A DNA stretch of 64,000 nucleotides from Paraburkholderia susongensis (GCF_900177725.1 NZ_FXAT01000001.1:310001-374000); one strand, 5' to 3'. Shown: positions 10,063-20,304, numbered from the stretch's first letter. Numbers and translations: made by a program. Notes: generated from the sequence alone by a model not told the origin.

Positions 10063-10136
10063 TCCCGGCGCGTGAATGGACTAACGTTCCAGCCTCGCGA
10101 TGCATGGAATCAAACAATGCTTTCAGGAGTAAAGCG

Positions 10137-10523
10137 ATGAAGCGTTATGGAGTAGAAGGCGGTAAAGGAACCGGCGGTCAACACATGCCGTTTGCGCGCG
10201 CGGTCGAGGCGAATGGCTGGCTGTTCGTCTCCGGCCAGACGCCGATGGTAAACGGTGAAGTCATTAACGGCGGAATCGTAGAACAATCGCATCAGGCGCT
10301 GAAGAACGTATTCGCGATCCTGCAGGAAGCCGGGTATGGCGCGGAACACGTCGTACGCTGCGGGGTCTGGCTCGACGACTCGCGCGACTTCGCGTCCTTC
10401 AATAAAGTATTTCGCGAATACTTTGGCGATCATCCGCCCGCACGTGCGGCCGTCGTATCGAGCATGGTTATCGACTGCAAGGTCGAGGTCGATTGTGTCG
10501 CTTATAAGGAACCGCAAAAGTAG
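10137..10523 (+). CDS. RidA/YjgF-family imine or enamine deaminase
   Basis: A 128-residue protein of the RidA (YjgF/YER057c/UK114) family. Members hydrolyse reactive enamine/imine intermediates made by PLP or flavin amino-acid enzymes. 'VSGQTPMVNGEV' and the C-terminal 'PPARAAVVSSMVIDCKVEVDCVA' are family hallmarks, including the Arg that binds the substrate carboxylate. The ATG at 10137 follows an AGGAG site. Its place behind an amino-acid transporter and IclR regulator suggests a catabolic oxidation that makes an imine. The oxidase itself is not here, though a broken D-amino-acid dehydrogenase fragment occurs at 32.9 kb. Confidence 0.87.
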   Translation: MKRYGVEGGKGTGGQHMPFARAVEANGWLFVSGQTPMVNGEVINGGIVEQSHQALKNVFAILQEAGYGAEHVVRCGVWLDDSRDFASFNKVFREYFGDHPPARAAVVSSMVIDCKVEVDCVAYKEPQK

Positions 10524-10676
10524 AGGCGGCGCGCCGGTTTGATTCGAACTGCCGCCTTCACGCACTTGCGTGACAGGAATACTCGAGCGAGGTTCACCCT
10601 CGCCTCGTGATCTCTTCACGCCAATCGGGAATCCGATCGGTTGGGAAATGCACCGGCATGCGCGGCATTGAGCCGT

Positions 10677-12038
10677 TCAGGGCTTTTTCTTCATCGGTCG
10701 AACGTAGCCGGTTTTCGCGATCTGCGCCTTTTCGTTGAGCGCGAGCGCATCTTCGGGCACGTCCTTCCACACCGTCGTGCCCGCCGCGATCGTCACGCCG
10801 CGGCCCACGCGCACCGGCGCGACAAGCTGTGTATCCGAACCCACGAACACGTTGTCCCCGATGATCGTGCGGTGCTTGTTCGCACCGTCGTAATTGCAGG
10901 TGATGGTGCCCGCGCCGATATTCACGCCCGCACCCACGTCGGCATCGCCCACGTAGCTCAGGTGATTCGCCTTCGAGCCCACGCCGATGTTCGCGTTCTT
11001 CACTTCGACGAAATTGCCCACGTGCACCTCATCCGCGAGCTTCGCACCGAGGCGCAGACGCGCATACGGTCCGAGCACCGCGTTCGCGCCGACTGCCGCG
11101 TTTTCGATGTGCGTGTACGCGTCCACACGCGTGCCCGCACCGATCGACGCGCCGCGGATCACACAGTTCGGCCCCACGCTCACATTGTCCGCCAGCGTCA
11201 CCTCGCCTTCGAACACGCAGTTCACGTCGATGAACACGTCGCGCCCGCAGGTGAGCGAGCCGCGCACGTCGATGCGCGCCGGGTCCGCGAGCGTCACGCC
11301 CGCCACGAGCAGCGCCTCGGCCACGTTACGCTGATACACGCGCTCCAGTTCCGCGAGCTGCTGCTTGCTGTTCACGCCGAGCGTTTCCCATTCGTCGTCG
11401 GGCTGCGCGGTCACGGCCGGGTGGCCTGCAGCGATCGCGGCTTCCACGACATCGGTCAGGTAATACTCGCCCTGGGCGTTGTCGTTCCTGAGCGCGGCGA
11501 GCCAGCCCGCGAGCGGCGCGGTGGGCGTCACGACGATGCCGGTGTTGATCTCGGCGATCTTGCGCTCGGCCTCGTCAGCGTCTTTCTGCTCGACGATGCG
11601 CACGACTCTCGCCGCCGCGTCGCGCACGATGCGGCCGTAGCCGCTCGGGTCGTCGAGCGTGACGGTCAGGATGCCGTAACCGTTCTGACCGGCGGTGTCG
11701 ACGAGCCGCCTGAGCGTCGATGCGCGCGTGAGCGGCACGTCGCCGTAGAGCACGAGCGTCGGCACGTTCGTATCGAGCAACGGCAGCGCCTGCGCGAGCG
11801 CATGGCCCGTGCCAAGCTGCTGCGCCTGCAGCGCGAACTGCACGTCGGGCGCGCCGACGGCTTCGCGCACGGCTTCGCCGCCATGGCCGACCACGACGAC
11901 GAGCCGGGTGGATGAAAGCGCGCGGGCGGTATCGATGACGTGCGAGAGCAGCGGTTTGCCGGCAAGCGGATGAAGCACTTTCGGCAGCGCGGAGTGCATG
12001 CGTTTGCCCACGCCTGCCGCGAGAATCACGATGTTCAC
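10677..12038 (-). CDS. glmU: Bifunctional GlmU (UDP-GlcNAc synthesis)
   Basis: A 453-residue cytoplasmic enzyme that acetylates glucosamine-1-phosphate and then couples it to UTP to give UDP-GlcNAc. The N-terminal uridyltransferase has '[18 protein letters not shown]'. The C-terminal left-handed beta-helix has hexapeptide repeats and the acetyltransferase stretch '[14 protein letters not shown]'. The start is a GTG without a strong ribosome site. It is the last of a run of minus-strand genes, 40 bases after the lyase gene. It is normally an essential housekeeping gene; here it could also feed the capsule pathway upstream. Confidence 0.95.
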   Translation of the reverse strand: MNIVILAAGVGKRMHSALPKVLHPLAGKPLLSHVIDTARALSSTRLVVVVGHGGEAVREAVGAPDVQFALQAQQLGTGHALAQALPLLDTNVPTLVLYGDVPLTRASTLRRLVDTAGQNGYGILTVTLDDPSGYGRIVRDAAARVVRIVEQKDADEAERKIAEINTGIVVTPTAPLAGWLAALRNDNAQGEYYLTDVVEAAIAAGHPAVTAQPDDEWETLGVNSKQQLAELERVYQRNVAEALLVAGVTLADPARIDVRGSLTCGRDVFIDVNCVFEGEVTLADNVSVGPNCVIRGASIGAGTRVDAYTHIENAAVGANAVLGPYARLRLGAKLADEVHVGNFVEVKNANIGVGSKANHLSYVGDADVGAGVNIGAGTITCNYDGANKHRTIIGDNVFVGSDTQLVAPVRVGRGVTIAAGTTVWKDVPEDALALNEKAQIAKTGYVRPMKKKP

Positions 12039-12078
12039 GAGTATGACCGTATGTGTATGAATGGATGGAATCGCATCG

Positions 12079-13293
12079 TCAGTGACAAGGCGTTCCCGGC
12101 GCGGGGCCGTCGGTATTGCCCGCGAACCGGCGGATTTCGTCCGCGAGCTTTGGCGTTGGCGCGTCGTACGTATAGCAATAGGGCGGCGCCGGCACCTTTT
12201 CCGGCAAATAGCTCTGCAAGACAGCCTTCGCGTCGCGAAGATAGAGATTGTCTTTCACCGAAAGATACGCGCGATAGTCGCGCTCCCCGCCCGCGTAAAG
12301 TTTAGCCGTCCGCTCGAAATTCCTCTGGTCCGATCCGCCGTTCGGCAACGCGGATCTCGACGGCGCGTCGGCAATGTATTTGCAATAGCTGGCCTTCACG
12401 CCTTCCACCGTGGGGAAGAACTCCGGCTCCACGCAATCGCGCTTCGAAACGTTGCTGAAGATGTTCCCCTCCACCAGCGCCCGCGCCTGAAGGCTGAAGC
12501 TCATGCCGTAGAAATCCCAGTTCTCGAGCAGATTATTGAAAATATGAAACGTGCCGAACTGCGCGCGCGGGTTGCGCTGCACGGTATCCAGGAAATAGCA
12601 GTGGTGAACGGTCACGCGCGCGCCCTTGTCGCGATCGTAATTGGCGAACAGATCCTTCGACGTGATGTTGTTCAGCAGCATCACCTTGTCGTCGTCATGG
12701 AACTTGACCCACGACACCGTCACGTCCGTCGAGCCGTTCTTCACGTTGAGCAGGCGATCCGCGAACCGGGAAAGATCGAGATGGTCGATCCAGACATTGG
12801 TCGAATGATTGGCCACGTTGATTGCCTGCGAAAACGTCCGCAACCGCCCGTCGATGGTCAGATGCGTGACGATCACGTTGTTGCTGCCGTAGATGCCCAG
12901 CCCATAGTCGAGCAGCGTCACGCGATGCCCGCGGCCATCGATCGTGACGTTGCCCGGCACACGCAGTTGCGACAGCAACGTGATGGTCATGTCCGACCCG
13001 AAGCGGATCCAACGCGGCCCGCGGGCGTGGGCGAGCGCCTCCCGCAGCGTTCCCGGCCCCGCATCCGCCGGCGACGTCACGGTCACGACCTCTCCGCCCT
13101 CGCCGCCCGTCGCCGCGCGCCCATAGCCCTCGCGCTGCGCGAGCAGGCCGGAGACGAACGGACACGCCGCGTCCGCCTTCGCGCACGCGCTGCCGGACTC
13201 CGCGAACGCCGTGCGCGACGACGCCGCCAGTGCGAGACAAACAAGCAGCCCCAACCGCAAGCCCCGCACGATGCTGCCTACGCTGATCGTCAT
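12079..13293 (-). CDS. Secreted pectate-lyase-like polysaccharide lyase
   Basis: About 404 residues with a signal peptide (hydrophobic '[18 protein letters not shown]') and a parallel beta-helix of the pectate lyase PL1/Pec_lyase_C kind. Visible signatures are '[10 protein letters not shown]' near 165-175 and '[17 protein letters not shown]' near 238-254. The Arg before 'NP' aligns with the PelC catalytic Arg, while the second conserved Arg is Gln. Such enzymes cleave alpha-1,4-linked uronans by beta-elimination. It lies between glmS and glmU at the end of the Vi-like capsule cluster; the Vi polymer is an alpha-1,4-linked N-acetylgalactosaminuronan, so a periplasmic capsule lyase (like VexL of Achromobacter) is the favoured reading. 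A plant pectin lyase is the alternative. The GTG at 13302 is another possible start. Confidence 0.8.
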   Translation of the reverse strand: MTISVGSIVRGLRLGLLVCLALAASSRTAFAESGSACAKADAACPFVSGLLAQREGYGRAATGGEGGEVVTVTSPADAGPGTLREALAHARGPRWIRFGSDMTITLLSQLRVPGNVTIDGRGHRVTLLDYGLGIYGSNNVIVTHLTIDGRLRTFSQAINVANHSTNVWIDHLDLSRFADRLLNVKNGSTDVTVSWVKFHDDDKVMLLNNITSKDLFANYDRDKGARVTVHHCYFLDTVQRNPRAQFGTFHIFNNLLENWDFYGMSFSLQARALVEGNIFSNVSKRDCVEPEFFPTVEGVKASYCKYIADAPSRSALPNGGSDQRNFERTAKLYAGGERDYRAYLSVKDNLYLRDAKAVLQSYLPEKVPAPPYCYTYDAPTPKLADEIRRFAGNTDGPAPGTPCH

Positions 13294-13320
13294 GAACATC
13301 ACCTTTTATGAAGGGTCAAG

Positions 13321-15138
13321 CTACTCGACCGTTACCGACTTCGCGAGGTTCCTCGGCTTGTCGACATCGGCGCCGCGCGTGCACGCCGTGTGATAGGCGA
13401 GCAACTGGAGCGGCACCGTGTACAGCACGGGCGAAAGCGGCCCGTAGTGCGCGGGCATGCGAATCACATGGATGCCTTCCTCGCTGGCGATCTGCGCGTC
13501 CTTGTCGGCCAGCACGTAAACCTGGCCGCCACGCGCCCGCACCTCCTGGATGTTCGACTTCATCTTCTCCTGCATCGCGTCGTCCGGCACGATCGCGATC
13601 ACGGGCATCGCTTCGGTCACGAGTGCGAGGGGCCCATGCTTGAGTTCGCCCGCCGGGTACGCCTCGGCGTGGATGTAGGAGATTTCCTTGAGCTTGAGCG
13701 CGCCTTCCAGCGCAACGGGGTATTGCAGTCCGCGCCCGAGAAACAGCGCGTTCTCTTTCTCCGCCAGCCGGGTTGCCCACGCGACGATCTGCGGCTCCAG
13801 CTCGAGCATCGACGTCAGCATCTGCGGGAGCCCGTGCAGCTGTTGCAGATACTGCGACTCGCGCAGCGCCGTCACATGACCGCGCTCGCGCCCGAGCGTC
13901 ACCGCCAGCATGAAGAGCGCCACCAGTTGCGCGGTGAACGCCTTGGTGGACGCCACCCCGACCTCCTGCCCCGCGCGGGTCAGATAGCGTGTGCCGCAAA
14001 GCTGCACCATCGCGCTCGACGGGACGTTGCAGACCGTGAGCGTGCGTGTCTGGCCGAGCGACTGCGCGTACTTGAGCGCGGCCAGCGTGTCGGCCGTCTC
14101 GCCCGACTGCGAAATCGTCACGACGAGCGCGCGCCGGCTCGTCACCGGTTCGCGATAGCGATACTCGCTCGCGATCTCGACGTCGGTCTTGATCTTCGCG
14201 ATCGTCTCGAGCCAGTACTTCGCGACGAGCCCCGCATAGTAGCTCGTGCCGCACGCGAGTATCTGGACGCTGTCGATGCCGTCGAACGTCGCGGGCGCGG
14301 CGTCGCCGAACAGCTCGGGCGTGAGGGCTTCGACACCACGCAGGGTCGCGGCCACCACCTCGGGCTGCTCGAAGATTTCCTTCTGCATGTAGTGCCGGTA
14401 GCTTCCCAGCTCCACCGCCGAGTTCTCCACGCTGATCCGCTGCGGTTCGCGCTCGACCGGTTCGCCGTTGCGCGTCACGACGCGGATCGTGTCGCGCGTC
14501 AGCTCGCACACGTCACCGTCGTCGAGAAAGAGGAAGCGGTCGGCCCGGCCCGTCAGCGCGAGAGCGTCGGAGGCGATGAAATTGCCGTCCTCGGCCGCGC
14601 CGATGAGCAGTGGCGACCCTTCGCGCGCGCCGACAATGATGTGCGGCGTGTCTTCGTGAACCACGGCGATCGCGTAGGCGCCGCGCAGGCGTTGAACGGC
14701 CTCGCGCACCGCCGCGAACAGATCGCCGTCGTAGAGGCTGTGAATCAGGTGGGCGATGACTTCCGTATCGGTCTGCGACACGAACGCGTAACCCGCATTG
14801 GACAGTTCGTCCCGCAGCGCTTCATAGTTCTCGATGATGCCGTTGTGGACCACCGCGAGCGCGTCGCCGGAAAGCATCGGATGCGCGTTGCGGATGGCCG
14901 GCGCGCCGTGCGTGGCCCAGCGCGTATGGGCAATGCCGCTCGCGCTTTCGAGGCGCGCGCGGCGCAGCCGCGAATCGAGGTGCGACACACGCTCGATGCT
15001 GCGCATGCGCTCGAGGCCCCGCGCCGAATTCACGGCCACGCCGCACGAATCGTAACCGCGATATTCAAGGCGCCGCAGACCCTCGACCAGCGCCGGAACG
15101 ATATTCTCTCGCGCAACCGCGCCAACAATGCCGCACAT
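13321..15138 (-). CDS. glmS: Glutamine-fructose-6-phosphate aminotransferase
   Basis: A 605-residue enzyme that makes glucosamine-6-phosphate, the first step to UDP-GlcNAc. Cys2 in 'MCGIVGAV' is the glutaminase nucleophile after Met removal, which fixes the start at 15138 and excludes the in-frame extension. Two SIS sugar-isomerase domains follow (about 285-600, with 'ACGTSYYAG' and 'SQSGETADT'), and the usual C-terminal 'LAKSVTVE' is present. GGGGAA precedes the ATG. It sits 111 bases behind tviC and just before the lyase and glmU. Confidence 0.96.
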   Translation of the reverse strand: MCGIVGAVARENIVPALVEGLRRLEYRGYDSCGVAVNSARGLERMRSIERVSHLDSRLRRARLESASGIAHTRWATHGAPAIRNAHPMLSGDALAVVHNGIIENYEALRDELSNAGYAFVSQTDTEVIAHLIHSLYDGDLFAAVREAVQRLRGAYAIAVVHEDTPHIIVGAREGSPLLIGAAEDGNFIASDALALTGRADRFLFLDDGDVCELTRDTIRVVTRNGEPVEREPQRISVENSAVELGSYRHYMQKEIFEQPEVVAATLRGVEALTPELFGDAAPATFDGIDSVQILACGTSYYAGLVAKYWLETIAKIKTDVEIASEYRYREPVTSRRALVVTISQSGETADTLAALKYAQSLGQTRTLTVCNVPSSAMVQLCGTRYLTRAGQEVGVASTKAFTAQLVALFMLAVTLGRERGHVTALRESQYLQQLHGLPQMLTSMLELEPQIVAWATRLAEKENALFLGRGLQYPVALEGALKLKEISYIHAEAYPAGELKHGPLALVTEAMPVIAIVPDDAMQEKMKSNIQEVRARGGQVYVLADKDAQIASEEGIHVIRMPAHYGPLSPVLYTVPLQLLAYHTACTRGADVDKPRNLAKSVTVE

Positions 15139-15187
15139 GACTTGTTCCCCTTTCCGTATTGGGCGTGACTTCACGCCCATGCTTGAC

Positions 15188-15231
15188 TGTGTTTTCGCTG
15201 TGTTCTCGCTGCGTTCTCGCTGCGTTCTCGA
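15188..15231. repeat. Four tandem 11-bp repeats in the glmS leader
   Basis: TGTGTTTTCGC, TGTGTTCTCGC, TGCGTTCTCGC and TGCGTTCTCGA follow each other without gaps in the spacer between tviC and glmS. Copy-number change would alter the leader length of glmS without shifting a reading frame. There is no hairpin-plus-T-run. Confidence 0.7.
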
Positions 15232-15249
15232 TTAACGCGGCATGCCGAT

Positions 15250-16341
15250 TCAGGCTGGCGCCTTCTCGCCCGCAACGAATGCGAGGTACCAGGGGAGCGC
15301 TTCGGTCATGCCCCGGCGAAGATCGAAGAGCCCGGTGAAGCCCAGATCCTTAACCGCCTTCGACACGTCGGCTTGCGAATGGCGCACGTCGCCCGCGCGA
15401 AACGGCTGGTAGGTCGGCTGCTTCCCGTAGTGAATGCCGTGCGTGGCGAGCCCTTCCTGAATGATCGAGAACAGGTCATTGAGCGTGGTGCGCCCGCCCA
15501 CCGCGACGTTGTAGACCTCGCTCGCGGCGAGTTCCCCGAGCAGCGCGGCGCGCAGGTTGGCCTGCACGACGTTGCCCACGTAGCAGAAGTCGCGGCTCGT
15601 CTCGCCATCCCCGTTGATCTGCACGTCGTCGCCCGCCAGCATCGCCGCGACCCATTTGGGAATCACCGCGGCGTAAGCGCCGTCCGGGTCTTGCCGCGGA
15701 CCAAATGCGTTGAAGTAGCGCAGGCCGATCGAATGGAAGCCGTAGGTGCGCGAATAGACGCTCGCATAGAGCTCGTTCACGAGTTTCGTCACGGCATAGG
15801 GCGAAAGCGGATTGCCGATGCGCTCCTCGCGCTTGGGCAGATTCGGCTCGTCGCCATAGGTCGAGCTCGACGCTGCGTAGACGAAGCGCCGCACGTTCGC
15901 CACGCGCGCGGCGTCGAGCATCGAAAGAAAACCGGACACGTTGACGTCGTTGGTCGTTTTCGGGTCCTTCACGGAGCGCGGCACCGAGCCCAGCGCTGCC
16001 TGGTGCAGCACGTAGTCCACACCGGCGACGGCCTTCGCGCACGCGTTCGCGTCGCGAATGTCGGCCTCGTGGAACGCGAAGCGGCTCCAGGCCGCGTCGC
16101 CGACCCGCTCGCGCACTTCGTGAAGATTGCGCCAATGGCCAGTGGCGAAATTATCGAGGCCGCGCACGTCCTGCCCCAGCAACAGCAAGGTCTCGACCAG
16201 GTTGGAGCCGATAAAGCCCGCGGCCCCGGTGACGAGCCAGCAAAACCGGTTTTCCTGCAGCAAAGTCCGCAGTCCGTTTTGTGCTTCATCCTGTAGCCAC
16301 GACGGCAAGTCGGCGTTCACTGCGGTTTCATTCCGTTTCAT
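15250..16341 (-). CDS. tviC: UDP-GlcNAc(A) C4-epimerase, TviC/WbpP type
   Basis: A 363-residue short-chain dehydrogenase-type epimerase. The Rossmann motif '[12 protein letters not shown]' lies near 38-49, Ser/Thr sits in '[10 protein letters not shown]', and the catalytic Tyr-x3-Lys is 'YAVTK'. The N-terminal extension and '[11 protein letters not shown]' match the WbpP/TviC group, which interconverts UDP-GlcNAc(A) and UDP-GalNAc(A). In Salmonella tviC follows tviB; here it has moved to the end of the export genes, 27 bases behind vexE. It supplies UDP-GalNAcA, the proposed capsule monomer donor. Confidence 0.88.
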   Translation of the reverse strand: MKRNETAVNADLPSWLQDEAQNGLRTLLQENRFCWLVTGAAGFIGSNLVETLLLLGQDVRGLDNFATGHWRNLHEVRERVGDAAWSRFAFHEADIRDANACAKAVAGVDYVLHQAALGSVPRSVKDPKTTNDVNVSGFLSMLDAARVANVRRFVYAASSSTYGDEPNLPKREERIGNPLSPYAVTKLVNELYASVYSRTYGFHSIGLRYFNAFGPRQDPDGAYAAVIPKWVAAMLAGDDVQINGDGETSRDFCYVGNVVQANLRAALLGELAASEVYNVAVGGRTTLNDLFSIIQEGLATHGIHYGKQPTYQPFRAGDVRHSQADVSKAVKDLGFTGLFDLRRGMTEALPWYLAFVAGEKAPA

Positions 16342-16368
16342 TGTGTATCTCCACGTTCTGCGTAATCT

Positions 16369-18432
16369 TCAGGTAACCAGATCAACTGATGACGAATTGC
16401 TGCCGGATTCGGCGCGTGCGCTCAGCGGCGCCGCGCCCGAACGGTCAGCGGCCACGACATGCCGCCACAGCCCGCCGCTCAGGCGCAGGTTTTCAGGCCG
16501 CCCGGCCAGATGGGCGCGCAAATGCGCGAGCCACGCGTGCTGCCATCGCACGACGTAGTCCTCGAGCGTTTCCCCTTCGTGCGGCTCGGGCAGCCGCTCG
16601 AGCGTGTGCGCAATGCGGCCCTGCTCCCATCTGGGGGCATAGAAAATCGAAGGCAGGCCGAGGCGGTAACACGCGCGCGCGGCGAAGCTCGACCACGTGA
16701 CCTCCTGGTTTTCGAACGGCACGCGCGCGGCCGCCGGATTGAGCGCTCCGTCCACCGCGAGGCACACGGCATGCCCCTCCTGCAGCGCCTTGAGGCTCGC
16801 CTTCACCACCTGGACCTCGGTCTTGTCGCCCGTCGAGATCAGCGAGCGCGCGTAGTGGCTGCGGCTGATGCCCGGCGTCGAGGCGATCCAGCGCGCCGGG
16901 ATGTCGAGCAGATCGAGCGCCATCAGCCCGCCGTACATCGGCCCCACGTGAGCCGTGGCGACCACGAAGCCGCCTCCGGTCTCGCGCAAGGGTTCGAAGA
17001 ACTGGTCGGCCTCGTCGAGGTTCGCGAGCAGATCCATGGCCTCTTCCGCGCGGTCCTCACGGCATTCGAGCCAGTCGAGCAGCAGATGATCGACGAGATA
17101 ACCCCATTGCGCCGCGCGCTCCCATTGCTCGCGCGTCATCGCCCCGGCTTCGCCGGCCTCGTCGCGCAGCGCCCACGCCCAGTCCAGCCGCGCCCGCGGC
17201 ACCGTCACCGTGCCGGCCGCGGCATCGACGCGCGCGAGCGCCTGCTCGAACGTGGCGGGCAAGCCGGCCGAGCGGCGGCGAATGAACGCGTCGAACAAGC
17301 TAGCCGCTTCCTCCACGCGGCCGGCCTGGGTCAGCGCACCCGCCGCCGCGCGCTGCCAGCGCGCGTGCTCCTCGTTCGAGCGGGCCAGCTGCAGATATTG
17401 CTCGGCCGACGCCGCGTGATTGCCGGAATGACGCAATGCGCGGGCGTACATCGCGCGCACGTGCTCGAGCCCCGGCGCGAGCCCGGCGCTCTTCTCCAGA
17501 AACGGCACCGACTGCGCAAAGCGCCCGGCGCGCAACAACGTCTCGCCATAAAGCGAATTGAGCCGCAGATCGTCCGGCGCCAACCGCACGCCCGCAGCGA
17601 GGTGTTCGAGCGCCGCGACCAGACGATCGTCGTGCGTGCCGCGCGCGAGATACGCCTGGGCGAGCTGTGAGCGCAGCGCAGCGCTATCGTGTCCGGCACG
17701 CAACGCGTTGCGCCCCACGGAGATGGCCGCGCCGGTCCGGCCGCTGCCGCGCAGCGCCTGCACCGCGACGCTCGCCACGCGATGATTCGGCGCATCGATC
17801 TTGGCGGCGATGCTCGCCGCACCGGTGTAATCGCCGTCGCGCAGCAGCGCGGTCATCCAGACATGCGCGTCGCCGGGGGTCAGCGTCGCGGCGCCGGGCG
17901 ACTCACGCGCCAGTTGCGCGGCCGCGGCCGTCTCGCCGGCCTGCGTGCGCAATTGAATGCGCGTGGCCAGCAGCGAGACGTCGCCGGGCGCGGCGCGCGC
18001 GGCTTCGTCGACATGAGCGATCGCCTCGCTCCAGCGCTTGAGCCGCGCGAGCACGCTCGCGTAGCTGCGCCGGTCGTCGGCGCTCTCGGGATAAGCCCGC
18101 ACCAGCAGGTCGAGCACGCGCGCCGCCTCGGCCAGCGCGCCGGACTTGACGAGCGGAGCGACCACGAGACGGCGCAAATCGGCGCGCCCCTGCGCGTCGC
18201 GGATGCGCTGCGCGTCGAGCCCGTCGATGCCGGCCGCGAAGCCCTTCGAACGAATCAGCGCGATCGCCCTCAGGACCTGCGCATTGGCGTCGAGCGCGCC
18301 GCCGCCGCGCTCGATCTCATCGAGCTGCGCGAGGCCGGTTGCCCAGCTTTCGGCCCGGATTGCCCGCTTCGCGGCATCGAGCGGCGTGAGGGCGCCGGCG
18401 CGCGCGCCGCGTTCGGCCGATGGCTCAGCCAT
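16369..18432 (-). CDS. vexE: VexE-like protein: TPR array plus acyltransferase-like domain
   Basis: A 687-residue protein (Salmonella VexE is similar in size). Residues of about 15-400 are helical TPR-like repeats. The region 460-665 resembles the LpxL/HtrB lysophospholipid acyltransferase fold: 'VVATAHVGPMYGGLMALDLL' holds the active-site His, and 'AVDGALNPAAARVPFEN' the later block. The usual acidic residue of the HxxxxD/E motif is not obvious. VexE is thought to be needed for the lipidated reducing end that links Vi to the export machine. It overlaps vexD by eight bases. Confidence 0.75.
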   Translation of the reverse strand: MAEPSAERGARAGALTPLDAAKRAIRAESWATGLAQLDEIERGGGALDANAQVLRAIALIRSKGFAAGIDGLDAQRIRDAQGRADLRRLVVAPLVKSGALAEAARVLDLLVRAYPESADDRRSYASVLARLKRWSEAIAHVDEAARAAPGDVSLLATRIQLRTQAGETAAAAQLARESPGAATLTPGDAHVWMTALLRDGDYTGAASIAAKIDAPNHRVASVAVQALRGSGRTGAAISVGRNALRAGHDSAALRSQLAQAYLARGTHDDRLVAALEHLAAGVRLAPDDLRLNSLYGETLLRAGRFAQSVPFLEKSAGLAPGLEHVRAMYARALRHSGNHAASAEQYLQLARSNEEHARWQRAAAGALTQAGRVEEAASLFDAFIRRRSAGLPATFEQALARVDAAAGTVTVPRARLDWAWALRDEAGEAGAMTREQWERAAQWGYLVDHLLLDWLECREDRAEEAMDLLANLDEADQFFEPLRETGGGFVVATAHVGPMYGGLMALDLLDIPARWIASTPGISRSHYARSLISTGDKTEVQVVKASLKALQEGHAVCLAVDGALNPAAARVPFENQEVTWSSFAARACYRLGLPSIFYAPRWEQGRIAHTLERLPEPHEGETLEDYVVRWQHAWLAHLRAHLAGRPENLRLSGGLWRHVVAADRSGAAPLSARAESGSNSSSVDLVT

Positions 18433-19720
18433 GGCGGAACTCCCGGTACAGCGCCTCGGCCATGCGCACGGCCAATGCGAAGACGAACCCCACTGCGAGC
18501 GCCTCGATCAACAACAGGCTAACGTTGGGACTCCCAGGCTGCGCCTCGGGAACCGGGCGCGCGATCACGCTGAGATAGCGTTGCAGCCGCAGGGTGTCAG
18601 TGAACGCCTGCTGATAGTTCTGCCGTGCCGAAGCGAGATTCTGGTCCGCGAAGGTCTGCGCATTCAGCAGCGCCTGATAGGACTTCAGCCGGCTCGCCTC
18701 GGTATTGCCCTTTCCGCTCATGCGCGCGCGCACGTTGTCGAGCTGCTTGCGCAGCGCGCTCACCTGCATCTGTGCCGGCTGCAGCATCGGATGATTGGGA
18801 TTGTTCAGCGCGCGAACCTTGTCGAGATTGATCTTCGCCGTGTTGAGCTCGGACTCCAGCTGCGCGGAGAGATTCAGCAGCATGCCGGCTTCCGCCTGGG
18901 GGTCGATGTTGCCGTTGCGCACGCGCCAGTCGGCAAGCGCGCCACGCGCATCGATGGCGTCCTTCTCGGCGCGCGTGACGGCCTCCCTGCTGACCTTGAG
19001 CGTATCGGCAATGCCCTTCTCATCCATGGTGTTGACGAATTGCTGGGCGAGCCCGATCAGCGCGTCGGAGATCGTTCGCGCGTCTGCCGGCGAGAAGGCG
19101 CTCACGCGCAGCACGTTGATCTGCTCGATCATGTTGTACGACACATCGATCGCGTCGAGATAGGCGCGATAAAGCTGGTCCTCGCTGGCTTCTGGCGACA
19201 GCCGGTTCACCGGATCCAGGTCGGTGTAGGCGAGGTACTTTCGCAGTCCTATCTTGCTGTCGAGCTGGCGCATGCCGTCGCGCGAGCGGATGAAGTCGGC
19301 GACGGCCCAGCCATCGACGAAGCCGCCCGCCGCGCTGTTGCCGCTCGACAGCAGGCTCGTCGAACTCTGCGCCGTCGCCGGGGACGCGCTCGAGCGCACC
19401 GAGAAGCGCGCTTCGGCGCCATAGCGCGGCGCGGCGAGGACGAGCGCGTAGAGCGCCGTCAGCACCACCGGCACGAACACGAGGCCGATCGTGACGAGGC
19501 GCCGGCGGCGGCGCGCCCGCAATGCCTCCTCGCGCGCCTTCGCGCGCTGCGCGATCGGCAGCTCCGCACTAGATGCCGAACTGGTCTCCCGCGCCGATGT
19601 CGACGACATTGTCTTCGCCTGACTCGCCCGGCGTTCCTGACTCGCTGCGAGATCGCCGGGGCGGGAAGCGGCGGATGCATTCTCCGAGGTCGTCGTCGAT
19701 CCGAAGGCCGTATTGCTCAT
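18425..19720 (-). CDS. vexD: VexD/KpsE-like capsule export inner-membrane protein
   Basis: A 431-residue polysaccharide co-polymerase-like (PCP-3) protein. A Ser/Ala-rich cytoplasmic N-terminus is followed by one helix near 85-105 ('RRLVTIGLVFVPVVLTALYALVLAA' in part), a long periplasmic coiled-coil region (about 230-360) and a second helix close to the C-terminus. KpsE-type proteins join the ABC transporter to the outer-membrane channel. The ATG at 19720 has AAAGG upstream but makes the gene overlap vexC by 152 bases; the ATG at 19609 would shorten the overlap to 41. Confidence 0.85.
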   Translation of the reverse strand: MSNTAFGSTTTSENASAASRPGDLAASQERRASQAKTMSSTSARETSSASSAELPIAQRAKAREEALRARRRRRLVTIGLVFVPVVLTALYALVLAAPRYGAEARFSVRSSASPATAQSSTSLLSSGNSAAGGFVDGWAVADFIRSRDGMRQLDSKIGLRKYLAYTDLDPVNRLSPEASEDQLYRAYLDAIDVSYNMIEQINVLRVSAFSPADARTISDALIGLAQQFVNTMDEKGIADTLKVSREAVTRAEKDAIDARGALADWRVRNGNIDPQAEAGMLLNLSAQLESELNTAKINLDKVRALNNPNHPMLQPAQMQVSALRKQLDNVRARMSGKGNTEASRLKSYQALLNAQTFADQNLASARQNYQQAFTDTLRLQRYLSVIARPVPEAQPGSPNVSLLLIEALAVGFVFALAVRMAEALYREFRHG

Positions 19721-20297
19721 AGACCAAACCTTTGGTGCAGTAATCCATCATTTGCTGATGACGGTAGGTTGAAAGAATCAGCGTGCGTCCCACCAGCCGC
19801 TCTTCGAACAGCGCGAGCCACAGATTCGTGAAGCGGCACTCCTCGAACGGGATCGTTCCTTCGACGACGTACACGTCGAAATCCGGCACGAGCGCAAGCG
19901 CAAAGGAAAATTCCTGGCGTACGTAGAGCGGCCAGTGCTCCATGGACCGCGGCAGATACTCGGGGCTCGTCAGCAGGTCCGACACCAGCTCGACGCAGGG
20001 CGTGGACTCCATGCCGTAGAGCGCGCAGACGAACTCGATCATGCGCAGGCCGGTGGGCTTGCCGCGCACGAAGCCTTGCCGCCCGAGCGGCCACGAAACC
20101 AGCCTTTTGTGCTCGACGAAGCCTTCGCGCGGCGGCCGCAGGCCCGCGACGATGTCGACAATGGCCCGATGAAACTCGGGCCGGCGCGAAAGCAGCGCAT
20201 AGCGCCCGCGCGGAATGCACAGGTCGACATCCTGAAGCAGCGGTTGCGGCGCGCCGAAGATGTAGGGTGTGTCCGTGACACCATTCAAAGAAATCAT
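19569..20297 (-). CDS. vexC: Degenerate VexC/KpsT-like ABC ATPase
   Basis: A 242-residue protein that aligns with KpsT/VexC along its length ('LLQDVDLCIPRG', 'AGLRPPREG', 'VSWPLGRQGFVRGKPTG', 'EFVCALYGME') but lacks all nucleotide motifs. The P-loop position reads SRRPEFHRA with no Gly-Lys-Ser/Thr, the signature region reads 'LYVRQEFSFALAL', Walker B reads 'VYVVEG' and the switch His region is 'STYRHQ'. No gap is needed at the P-loop, so this is substitution and not a frameshift. It starts seven bases after vexB. It should not hydrolyse ATP by the usual mechanism. Confidence 0.8.
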   Translation of the reverse strand: MISLNGVTDTPYIFGAPQPLLQDVDLCIPRGRYALLSRRPEFHRAIVDIVAGLRPPREGFVEHKRLVSWPLGRQGFVRGKPTGLRMIEFVCALYGMESTPCVELVSDLLTSPEYLPRSMEHWPLYVRQEFSFALALVPDFDVYVVEGTIPFEECRFTNLWLALFEERLVGRTLILSTYRHQQMMDYCTKGLVYEQYGLRIDDDLGECIRRFPPRRSRSESGTPGESGEDNVVDIGAGDQFGI

Positions 20298-20304
20298 GGC
20301 GCGC

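Noticed and set aside
13390..15168. Long plus-strand open frame opposite glmS
   Set aside because: It is rich in Arg/His/Ala with no family feature and mirrors the codon pattern of glmS; it is a high-GC shadow.
15139..15249. glmS ribozyme in the glmS leader
   Set aside because: This element is known from Gram-positive bacteria, and the leader is too short and shows only the 11-bp repeats.
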